This document shows positions 1 to 5,668 of a stretch of DNA of 10,469 nucleotides, piece by piece. Origin of the DNA: Clostridiales bacterium UBA1246. GTDB taxonomy: Bacteria; Bacillota; Clostridia; Oscillospirales; Oscillospiraceae. The notes beneath the pieces were generated by a model. It had not been told where the DNA came from. It was given only the letters and a program-made list of their open reading frames with translations, and did no database searches. Location: the NCBI GenBank assembly GCA_002308315.1, contig DBWE01000149.1, forward strand, positions 31,876 through 42,344, given 5' to 3'. The first letter of the stretch is position 1; every line of letters begins with the position of its first letter. The translations under genes were made by a program, and so were the position numbers.

Positions 1-1169
1 TTGTATTTTCTCGCGAGCTCAACGCCTATCTGGATATGCGAGCCCTCTACCTCGTGGTCTATGGCCTTGCCGAGATCGTGGAGCAGACCGGCGCGCTTTG
101 CCACGGTCACGTCAAGACCGAGCTCCGCGGCCAGCAGCCCGGATATGTGCGCGACCTCGATGGAGTGATTGAGCACGTTCTGACCGTAGCTTGTGCGGAA
201 CTTCTGGCGCCCGAGAAGTTTGATGAGCTCGGGATTGAGCCCATGAACGCCCGTTTCGAACACAGCCCGTTCGCCCTCGGCCTTCACCGTGGCGTCCACT
301 TCCTTGCGGGCCTTTTCCACGGTTTCCTCTATTCTGGCCGGGTGTATGCGCCCGTCTATTATCAGCTTTTCCAGAGCTATCCTGGCGATCTCCCTGCGGT
401 AGGGGTCGAAGCTCGAAAGGGTGATCGCCTCGGGGGTATCGTCGATAATGAGATCCACGCCCGTAAGAGTTTCTATCGCGCGGATATTGCGGCCCTCGCG
501 GCCTATAACGCGGCCCTTCATCTCGTCGTTGGGCAGCGGCACCACGCTGACGGTCGCCTCGGCGACGTGGTCCGCGGCGCAGCGCTGGATGGCGAGAGTG
601 ATATATTCTCTTGCCTTGTCCTCGGCCTCTTCCTTATAGCGGGCCTCGATCTCCTTGACCTTCATGGCCGCCTCGTGAGTCACCTCGGACTCGAGGTTGC
701 TTATGATGTATTCCTTGGCCTCTTCCTGCGTATAGCCGGATATCTTTTCAAGCATTTCAAGCTGACTGCGCTTGATGAGCTTGATCTCCTCCTTGACGGC
801 GTCCGCCTCGGCTATTTTCTTGTTGAGCAGCTCGCTCTTTTTTTCTATGTTGTCTGTCTTCTTGTCGAGATTTTCCTCTTTCTGCAAAAGCCTTCTTTCC
901 TGCTTCTGCAGCTCGCTGCGTCTTTCCCTGACCTCCCGCTCGTATTCCGTACGGTTTCTGTGGATTTCATCCTTGGCTTCAAGAAGAGCTTCTTTCTGTT
1001 TGTTTTCCGCCGTTTTGATAGCCTCGTTGATTATGCGCGTGGCTTCCTCCTCCGCGCTCGAAATCTCTCTTTCGGAAACTTTTTTACGGTAGGTAATGCC
1101 CAGGAAAAACGCCGCGACCGCAGCGACGAGCACGACGGCCGCCGCTATGACGTAGTACAGCGCTCCCAT
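1..1169 (-). CDS. rny: Ribonuclease Y (RNase Y), 3' end cut by window edge
   Basis: Membrane-anchored endoribonuclease that starts bulk mRNA decay in Firmicutes. The minus strand is open from the ATG at 1169 to the left edge, giving 389 residues. Visible in order: one N-terminal transmembrane helix (about residues 4-24), a long charged coiled coil rich in E/K/R (about 30-150), a KH RNA-binding domain with the loop [12 protein letters not shown] (219-230), and the start of the HD phosphohydrolase domain with the metal-binding pair H364-D365 in GLLHDLGK. The Bacillus subtilis enzyme is about 520 residues with its HD pair at nearly the same position, so roughly 130 C-terminal residues lie outside the window. 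The start is supported by the helix beginning directly after it and by AAAGGAGA at 1190-1183, although the spacing to the ATG is long (about 13 nt). It is divergent from the two-component genes. Family assignment is very secure. Confidence 0.97.
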   Translation of the reverse strand, partial: MGALYYVIAAAVVLVAAVAAFFLGITYRKKVSEREISSAEEEATRIINEAIKTAENKQKEALLEAKDEIHRNRTEYEREVRERRSELQKQERRLLQKEENLDKKTDNIEKKSELLNKKIAEADAVKEEIKLIKRSQLEMLEKISGYTQEEAKEYIISNLESEVTHEAAMKVKEIEARYKEEAEDKAREYITLAIQRCAADHVAEATVSVVPLPNDEMKGRVIGREGRNIRAIETLTGVDLIIDDTPEAITLSSFDPYRREIARIALEKLIIDGRIHPARIEETVEKARKEVDATVKAEGERAVFETGVHGLNPELIKLLGRQKFRTSYGQNVLNHSIEVAHISGLLAAELGLDVTVAKRAGLLHDLGKAIDHEVEGSHIQIGVELARKY

Positions 1170-1199
1170 GTTTTACGGCATATCTCCTTTTTCCTTTTT

Positions 1200-1218
1200 T
1201 TGAATGAATAAAATTCAA
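1200..1218 (-). promoter_or_regulatory. Second small stem-loop in the rny leader
   Basis: TTGAAT (1200-1205) and ATTCAA (1213-1218) form a perfect 6-bp inverted repeat with a 7-nt loop. It lies just upstream of the A/G-rich ribosome binding stretch (1199-1183) of rny. The stem is all A/T except one pair, so it is weak on its own. It may matter together with the larger hairpin at 1226-1263. Confidence 0.35.
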
Positions 1219-1225
1219 TGCGAAA

Positions 1226-1263
1226 AATATTTTAACGATACTTCCCCAAAGTATTAAAATATT
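1226..1263 (-). promoter_or_regulatory. Stem-loop at the 5' end of the rny leader
   Basis: AATATTTTA (1226-1234) pairs with TAAAATATT (1255-1263). After a 3-nt bulge (1235-1237), ATACTT (1238-1243) pairs with AAGTAT (1249-1254), closing a 5-nt loop. The result is a 15-bp, A/T-rich hairpin that begins 2-4 nt from the predicted rny transcription start. On the minus strand the hairpin runs into a short T-run, so it could also act as a weak terminator, but the stem has little G/C. A 5'-terminal hairpin commonly protects an mRNA from decay; control by RNase Y itself is my inference. Confidence 0.55.
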
Positions 1264-1272
1264 ATCTGTATT

Positions 1273-1301
1273 ATTGTAAACTAAATGCCCTGCCGTGTCA
1301 A
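1273..1301 (-). promoter_or_regulatory. Sigma-A-type promoter of rny
   Basis: On the minus strand a perfect -35 box TTGACA (1301-1296) is followed by exactly 17 nt and a -10 box TACAAT (1278-1273), which has five of six consensus bases. Transcription would start near 1267-1265, giving a leader of about 97 nt before the rny ATG at 1169. This is the strongest housekeeping promoter match I found in the window. It is read from sequence only; no start site has been measured. Confidence 0.8.
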
Positions 1302-1400
1302 GGTTTTTCCTCTTTATATTTCAGGCAAAATCCCATATGCGTTTTAAGCGTCCCGAAAGCACGCGATCTCACTCCGTTCTCGAAAAAAAATCCAAATCTC

Positions 1401-1434
1401 TTGCAAAAGTATGAAAAAAAATATACAATATAAT
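1401..1434 (+). promoter_or_regulatory. Sigma-A-type promoter of the two-component operon
   Basis: TTGCAA (1401-1406), then 17 nt, then TACAAT (1424-1429) fits a housekeeping promoter. A perfect TATAAT (1429-1434) overlaps the end of this -10 box but would need a 22-nt spacer, so the first pairing is preferred. The spacer is A-rich. The start would be about 1436-1441, leaving a leader of about 40 nt before the kinase gene. The rest of the divergent region (1302-1400) shows no gene and no convincing operator. Confidence 0.6.
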
Positions 1435-1478
1435 GACAATCGGGATCGCAGACCCGCATCCTGTTCCGGATGGTGATT

Positions 1479-2729
1479 ATGGAACGATACGAACAGCTCC
1501 TGTCAAAAAACGAGGAGCAGATCAATTCGCACGCCGCTCTGATATCCGTATATGAGCTCGGCGTAATAATGGTGATCATGCTGCTCAACAGCGCCGGCAT
1601 ATTCCAGCTCTACTCCTACGCCACCGGTCTCATATGGAAAGAGATGGCGGCGCTGAGTCTGAGTCTGCCTTTCATAGCCGTAACGCTGTTCCGGCTGCGC
1701 GGAAAGTGGATAAAATACTTCATTATGACCTGCTCCGTCACGGCCAGCGGTCTGTGCTACCTTATTTTCAACCGCCAGGCCGAGCTGCTTATGCTCTTCC
1801 CGACGGTGCTCGTATGCCTTTACTACAACGACAGGCTGTCGTATTATACCATGGCGCTGAGCGTGGTCGCGATCATCATATCCCAGCTGATAGCGAGCTA
1901 TCTGCTGCTCCCGGTCGTATACCGCACCTCCTACGGCTTCAGATACATCCTCATCGACACGGCGATCCCGCAGGTCCTTTTCTACATCTGCTTCGCCTTC
2001 GTCGTCAGGATACTCACCACCCGCACCCTCAATCTCATCCGCGACGTATACCGCGTTACTCTTGAAAACGAGATACTGGAAATGGAAAAGGAAAGCGCCG
2101 AGATGCGCGGACGCATGGCGGAGCGCGAAAAGGTCAGCCGCGACATACACAACAGCGTGGGTCATACCATCACTGCCGCCATTTTCGCTCTCGAGGCCGC
2201 GGACGTTCTGCGCCCCTCCGATCCGGCGTCGGCGGACGAAAAAACCCAGCGCGCCATACAGCGCATGCGCGAAAGCATGGAGACCATACGCAGCAGCGTG
2301 CGCGTGCTCGATAAAAACAACACTCTGACCGTACTTGATCTGGTACGCACTCTCACTCTCTGCTGCCGTCAGATGGAGCTGGACGCGGAGGTATACGTCG
2401 ACATAGACACCGAGGGACTGACACAGCAGATAATGGACATGCCCATACCCTCGGAGCGCATCAGCTTCGTGTACGGAGCCGTTCAGGAATGCATCACCAA
2501 CGGGCTGAAGCACGGCGAGGCAAAGCACATCAAGCTCAGCCTCAACGTGTTCGACGGCATACTCGTGCTGGATATATGGAACGACGGAAAGATACCGTCG
2601 AAAAAGCCCTCGGACGGCTTCGGCCTGAGCAAGATACGCAATTACGTGCAAAGTCACGGAGGCAACGTTTACATAGAGCTTAAAGGCGGATTTACCGTAA
2701 CAATAGAACTGCCGATGGGAGGAAACTGA
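1479..2729 (+). CDS. Membrane sensor histidine kinase, HisKA_3 (DesK/LiaS/NarX) class
   Basis: Sensor kinase of a two-component system, 416 residues. The first half has about six hydrophobic helices (roughly 24-44, 56-72, 78-98, 102-116, 122-146, 155-180) with very short connecting loops and no extracellular domain, so it probably senses within or at the membrane. A charged helix (about 188-220) leads to the H-box with phosphoacceptor H224 in RDIHNSVGH. The HATPase_c domain follows, with N-box QECITNGLKHG (336-346), D365 and G370 in DIWNDGK, and the G2 motif GFGLSKIR (380-387). I chose ATG 1479 because GGATGG (1468-1473) sits 5 nt before it. An in-frame ATG at 1470 adds three residues but has no binding site. 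Its partner regulator starts 2 nt after the stop. The H-box has N where D is usual after the histidine. The signal is unknown. Confidence 0.92.
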   Translation: MERYEQLLSKNEEQINSHAALISVYELGVIMVIMLLNSAGIFQLYSYATGLIWKEMAALSLSLPFIAVTLFRLRGKWIKYFIMTCSVTASGLCYLIFNRQAELLMLFPTVLVCLYYNDRLSYYTMALSVVAIIISQLIASYLLLPVVYRTSYGFRYILIDTAIPQVLFYICFAFVVRILTTRTLNLIRDVYRVTLENEILEMEKESAEMRGRMAEREKVSRDIHNSVGHTITAAIFALEAADVLRPSDPASADEKTQRAIQRMRESMETIRSSVRVLDKNNTLTVLDLVRTLTLCCRQMELDAEVYVDIDTEGLTQQIMDMPIPSERISFVYGAVQECITNGLKHGEAKHIKLSLNVFDGILVLDIWNDGKIPSKKPSDGFGLSKIRNYVQSHGGNVYIELKGGFTVTIELPMGGN

Positions 2730-2731
2730 AA

Positions 2732-3397
2732 ATGGAACCCAAAAAACTTTTTTTCGTTGACGACGAAACTCTGCTGCTCGACAGTCTGGAGGTATTTTTC
2801 TCGCCTCTTGACGAATTCACCGTAGTCGGCAAGGCGGAAAGCGGCGAGGAAGCCTTGGAAAAACTCCGTTCCGTAAAGCCGGACCTCATTCTCATCGACC
2901 TGAACATGGCCGGAATGGGCGGCATCAATCTCATTTCCCATATCCGCGAAATGTATCCGAACATAAAGCTGCTCGTTCTTACCACCTATTACGACGAAAA
3001 GAACATCACCCAGGCCATATGCAACGGAGCGGACGGATATATCCTCAAAAGCGCCGGCCGCGAGACCATAATAAATTCCGTCAGAAACACCATCAGCGGT
3101 CAGAGCGTGCTGGACAGCAAGGTAATGTCCACGCTGCATTCCTACGTGGAAAGAGCCGTGCAGGACAAAAAATACAGCGAAAACAAAAAGCAGGAATACC
3201 AGGAGCTGCTCAACGGCCTGACCAGGCGGGAAAAAGAGATATGCTACATGGTGGGCGACGGCAAGAGCAACACCGAGATAGCCGAGGCCCTGCATCTCTC
3301 CGAGGGCACCGTAAAGAACTATATGTCGAATATATACAGCAAAATGGATCTCAGGGACCGCACCGCCCTCGCGGTGATAATGACGAAGATCAAATAA
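2732..3397 (+). CDS. Response regulator, NarL/LuxR class
   Basis: Cytoplasmic DNA-binding partner of the upstream kinase, 221 residues, the usual length for this class. The receiver domain (about 5-120) has the acidic pair D10-D11, phosphoacceptor D56 in LILIDLNM, T84/T85 and K106 in GYILK. A linker rich in K, E and Q (about 140-160) joins it to a GerE-type helix-turn-helix (about 163-215) with the signature LTRREKEI and the recognition region TEIAEALHLSEGTVKNY. GGGAGG (2717-2722) lies within the 3' end of the kinase gene, 9 nt before the ATG, so the two genes are co-transcribed and probably translationally coupled. The target genes cannot be read from the sequence. There is no obvious NarL-type inverted operator at its own promoter, and a role in sporulation is only suggested by the neighbouring spoIVA. 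Confidence 0.93.
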   Translation: MEPKKLFFVDDETLLLDSLEVFFSPLDEFTVVGKAESGEEALEKLRSVKPDLILIDLNMAGMGGINLISHIREMYPNIKLLVLTTYYDEKNITQAICNGADGYILKSAGRETIINSVRNTISGQSVLDSKVMSTLHSYVERAVQDKKYSENKKQEYQELLNGLTRREKEICYMVGDGKSNTEIAEALHLSEGTVKNYMSNIYSKMDLRDRTALAVIMTKIK

Positions 3398-3407
3398 TAC
3401 CGCATTG

Positions 3408-3437
3408 TAATAATCCTCCTCCGGCGCTCATAGACAT
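3408..3437 (+). promoter_or_regulatory. Candidate sigma-E promoter of spoIVA
   Basis: TAATAAT (3408-3414), 14 nt, then CATAGACAT (3429-3437) resembles the mother-cell sigma-E pattern, which has an ATA-centred -35 box and a CATACA-like -10 box about 14 nt apart. The -10 match is imperfect. The predicted start, about 3443-3446, is 30 nt before the spoIVA ATG. In B. subtilis spoIVA is known to be sigma-E dependent, which makes a promoter of this type expected here. No better candidate was found between 3380 and 3470. Confidence 0.45.
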
Positions 3438-3475
3438 GTACCAACAAGCCTGTGATTGCCGGAGGAGTTTCTTTT
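3416..3475 (+). terminator. Long hairpin plus U-rich tract that includes the spoIVA Shine-Dalgarno
   Basis: CTCCTCCGGC (3416-3425) is the exact reverse complement of GCCGGAGGAG (3458-3467), giving 10 uninterrupted base pairs. After a 2x2 internal loop, TCATAG (3428-3433) pairs with CTGTGA (3450-3455, one G-U), closing a 16-nt loop. TTTCTTTT (3468-3475) follows directly, then the spoIVA ATG. The 3' arm contains GGAGGAG, the spoIVA ribosome binding site. For RNA coming from the two-component genes, the element looks like an intrinsic terminator and would also hide the spoIVA binding site. The candidate sigma-E promoter places its start inside the loop, after the left arm. Confidence 0.65.
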
Positions 3476-4954
3476 ATGGATAATACAGCCAATCTTTACC
3501 GCGATATCGCCACGAGGACCGGCGGCGATATCTACATCGGCGTGGTCGGGCCCGTGCGCACGGGCAAGTCCACCTTCATCAAGCGTTTCATGGAAACGGT
3601 GGTAATACCGAATATCGAAAACCCCTATGCGCGCGAAAGGGCAAAAGACGAGCTCCCTCAGAGCGGCTCCGGCCGCACGGTAATGACGTCCGAGCCGAAA
3701 TTCGTGCCCGAGGAAGCCGTCAGCGTCAACGCGGACGGAGCGGTCTTCTCCGTCCGGCTCATAGACTGCGTGGGCTTTATGGCGGAGGGCGCGGTATGCG
3801 GAGACGAGACCGGCGCCGAGCGCATGGTAAGCACGCCCTGGTTCGATCACGAGGTCACCATGACCGAGGCCGCGGAGACCGGCACCCGCAGGGTGATATC
3901 GGAGCATTCCACCATAGGCATAGTCATGACCACCGACGGCAGCATAGCCGGGATACCCCGCTCGGGATACGTGCGGGCGGAGGAGCAGGCCGTGGCCGAG
4001 CTCAGGCAGATAGGAAAGCCCTTCATAATCGTGCTCAATTCCGCCGATCCCCTTTCCTCCGCCGCCGCGTCCCTGCGGGACGAGCTGGCGGAAAAATACG
4101 ACGTTTCCTGCGTGGCGCTCAACTGCCTCGAGCTGACCGGGGACGACGTCAGAAGCGTCATACGCTCCGTGCTCATGGAGTTCCCGGTATCCGAGCTGGG
4201 GCTTTTCCTGCCTGCCTGGCTGGAGGAGCTGAGCGCGGAGCATCCGCTGAAAAGCGCGGTCCTGTCCTCCGTAAGGGAGGCCTGCGCCGATATGCGCCGC
4301 CTCAGGGACGCGGAAAACGCGCTGCGGAAGATAGGCGGCTGCGAAAGCGTCAGCCGCGTTTCCGTGCGGGAGATACACGCCGACACCGGCTCCGTCTTCG
4401 CGGACGCCGAGCTTCCGCAGGAGCTGTTTTACGCGACCGTCAGCGAGCGTTCGGGCTTCGACGTAAAGGACGACGGCGACCTGCTGAGGCTGCTTACGGA
4501 CATGTCCGGCGTGAAGAGCCGGTACGACCGCGTAAAAGACGCCCTGGACGAGGTTTACCGCACCGGCTACGGCGTGGTGTATCCTTCCGCCGATGAGCTG
4601 CAGCTTGCCGAGCCCGAGATAGTCCGGCGCGGAGGACGCTACGGCGTGCGCCTGAAGGCCAGCGCTCCGTCCGTGCACATGATGCTTGCCAACGTGGAGA
4701 CCGAGGTATCCCCCGCCCTGGGCAACGAAAAGAACAGCGAGGATATCATCAACTTCCTGCTTCAGGAATTTCAGGGCGACACGGGGCGGATATGGGAATC
4801 GAACATATTCGGGAAATCCCTGCACGATATCGCGGGCGAAGGCCTGCAGGCAAAGATCAAGAATATCTCCGAGGAAACGCGGGGCAAGCTCCGCGAGGCC
4901 ATACAGCGCATCGTAAACGAAGGCGGAGGCGGCCTAATCTGCATCATACTCTGA
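3476..4954 (+). CDS. spoIVA: Stage IV sporulation protein A (SpoIVA), spore coat ATPase
   Basis: Mother-cell ATPase that polymerises on the outer forespore membrane and forms the base layer for the spore coat, anchored there by SpoVM in B. subtilis. The product is 492 residues, the same length as the B. subtilis protein, and is recognisable end to end. The N-terminal TRAFAC-like GTPase-fold domain has Walker A GPVRTGKST (25-33, K31), the sensor segment MTSEPKFVP (70-78) and D97 in LIDCVG. The middle and C-terminal domains end in the conserved hydrophobic tail GGGGLICIIL. The ATG at 3476 is preceded by GGAGGAG (3461-3467) at 8 nt spacing; an in-frame GTG at 3452 lies inside the hairpin loop, has no binding site and is rejected. 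S72 stands where B. subtilis has the second of two sensor threonines. The gene is probably sigma-E driven, and its presence indicates an endospore former. Confidence 0.97.
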   Translation: MDNTANLYRDIATRTGGDIYIGVVGPVRTGKSTFIKRFMETVVIPNIENPYARERAKDELPQSGSGRTVMTSEPKFVPEEAVSVNADGAVFSVRLIDCVGFMAEGAVCGDETGAERMVSTPWFDHEVTMTEAAETGTRRVISEHSTIGIVMTTDGSIAGIPRSGYVRAEEQAVAELRQIGKPFIIVLNSADPLSSAAASLRDELAEKYDVSCVALNCLELTGDDVRSVIRSVLMEFPVSELGLFLPAWLEELSAEHPLKSAVLSSVREACADMRRLRDAENALRKIGGCESVSRVSVREIHADTGSVFADAELPQELFYATVSERSGFDVKDDGDLLRLLTDMSGVKSRYDRVKDALDEVYRTGYGVVYPSADELQLAEPEIVRRGGRYGVRLKASAPSVHMMLANVETEVSPALGNEKNSEDIINFLLQEFQGDTGRIWESNIFGKSLHDIAGEGLQAKIKNISEETRGKLREAIQRIVNEGGGGLICIIL

Positions 4955-4968
4955 GTGAAAACGAAGAT

Positions 4969-5006
4969 CGGGGCCGCTGCGAAACTCACGTTTTGCAGCA
5001 GCCCCG
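4969..5006. terminator. Stem-loop between convergent spoIVA and the acs operon
   Basis: CGGGGC (4969-4974) pairs with GCCCCG (5001-5006), then a C/A mismatch, then GCTGC (4976-4980) with GCAGC (4995-4999) and GAAAC (4981-4985) with GTTTT (4990-4994, one G-U), closing a TCAC tetraloop. This is about 16 paired positions. It lies 15 nt after the spoIVA stop and 24 nt after the DUF3786 stop, the right place for a shared bidirectional terminator. The U-tracts are poor on both sides (TTATTTC on plus, CTTCGTTTTC on minus), so termination may be inefficient or helped by other factors. Confidence 0.75.
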
Positions 5007-5029
5007 GCCTTATTTCAATACTTACCGTT

Positions 5030-5668
5030 TCATATCAGCGCTTCCGCTTTTTTCATCGCGCTTATGCAGATATCGCCGACCACGGCCATATCCTCGGCGC
5101 TGAAGGCCGAGGGGAAGTTATCGCTGAAAAGGATCTGCGATGAGGGCGGGAATTCATCGTCGCCCGCCCATACGAGCATGCGCACGTACAGCCCCTTCAT
5201 AAATCTCAGCTCATAACCCTCGTCGCCGCCGGATATCCTCCGGGCGCCGAGCAGCTCCATTGCCGGAGCGAATTTTTCCTTCGCTCCGTCGTAGGCGAAG
5301 GCCAGGCGCTTTATGCAGCGTCCGTCAAAGCTCCGCATGTACGCCTCGCCCCATGGGGCCTCCCTGTAGGTTATGAAGCTCCCGCCGGGCTCTCTCATCA
5401 CTCCGCCGATAAACCAGCGCAGCAGCAGTATCTTCACGGCGTTGTCGTCCGCCGCGCAGTCGAGCCGCGTGTTTTTTTCGCTCAGGCGCATATCGAAGCG
5501 GGGAAAAGAAATACGGTAGACATTGCCCATGAACTCCGTCTCAAATTCCTTTTCCGCCTCATGATAGACCGTCCGGCAGCGTTTCGCCGCCTCGGCGGGA
5601 TCGAGAGCGGAATAGAGCCGGGAATAATGCTCAAGGGGCCTGCCCTCTTTATTGTTTACTATCTCCAT
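5030..5668 (-). CDS. DUF3786 domain protein, last gene of the acs operon
   Basis: Cytoplasmic protein of 212 residues with no signal peptide or membrane helix. The C-terminal part is typical of DUF3786: LVWAGDDEFPPSSQILFSDN (165-184), followed by a predicted helix that includes SAEDMAVVGDI (190-200). Upstream there is the segment LLLRWFIGGV (81-90) and an ITYREAPWGEAY segment (99-110). No catalytic motif or cysteine cluster is visible; the few cysteines are scattered. DUF3786 genes are found, to my knowledge, in anaerobes near corrinoid and acetyl-CoA pathway genes, but no function is established. The start region reads ATGATGG and overlaps the RACo stop. I prefer the ATG at 5668 because AGAGG (5678-5674) is 5 nt before it; the ATG at 5671 is only 2 nt from that site. 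Translation is almost certainly coupled to the activator gene, which suggests a role in corrinoid repair or handling. Confidence 0.88.
   Translation of the reverse strand: MEIVNNKEGRPLEHYSRLYSALDPAEAAKRCRTVYHEAEKEFETEFMGNVYRISFPRFDMRLSEKNTRLDCAADDNAVKILLLRWFIGGVMREPGGSFITYREAPWGEAYMRSFDGRCIKRLAFAYDGAKEKFAPAMELLGARRISGGDEGYELRFMKGLYVRMLVWAGDDEFPPSSQILFSDNFPSAFSAEDMAVVGDICISAMKKAEALI

Noticed and set aside
36..1211. Long plus-strand open frame (391 codons) opposite rny
   Set aside because: It lies antisense to an unmistakable RNase Y. The open frame follows from GC-rich codon use on the other strand; no protein family is recognisable and there is no ribosome binding site.
1401..1434. Perfect TATAAT (1429-1434) used with TTGCAA (1401-1406)
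   Set aside because: The 22-nt spacer is too long. The overlapping TACAAT at 17 nt is a better partner.
1503..2657. Long minus-strand open frame (384 codons) opposite the histidine kinase
   Set aside because: Shadow of the kinase gene. Its composition (many H, Y, V, A, Q residues) is typical of a reverse-strand artefact, with no domain seen.
3452..3475. GTG at 3452 as the spoIVA start
   Set aside because: It has no ribosome binding site, lies in the hairpin loop, and would add residues absent from SpoIVA relatives. The ATG at 3476 gives the family length of 492.
3428..4825. Minus-strand open frame (465 codons) opposite spoIVA, and a plus-strand frame at 3796-4596
   Set aside because: Both overlap the clearly coding spoIVA. 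The second is an R/G-rich low-complexity frame-shift shadow.
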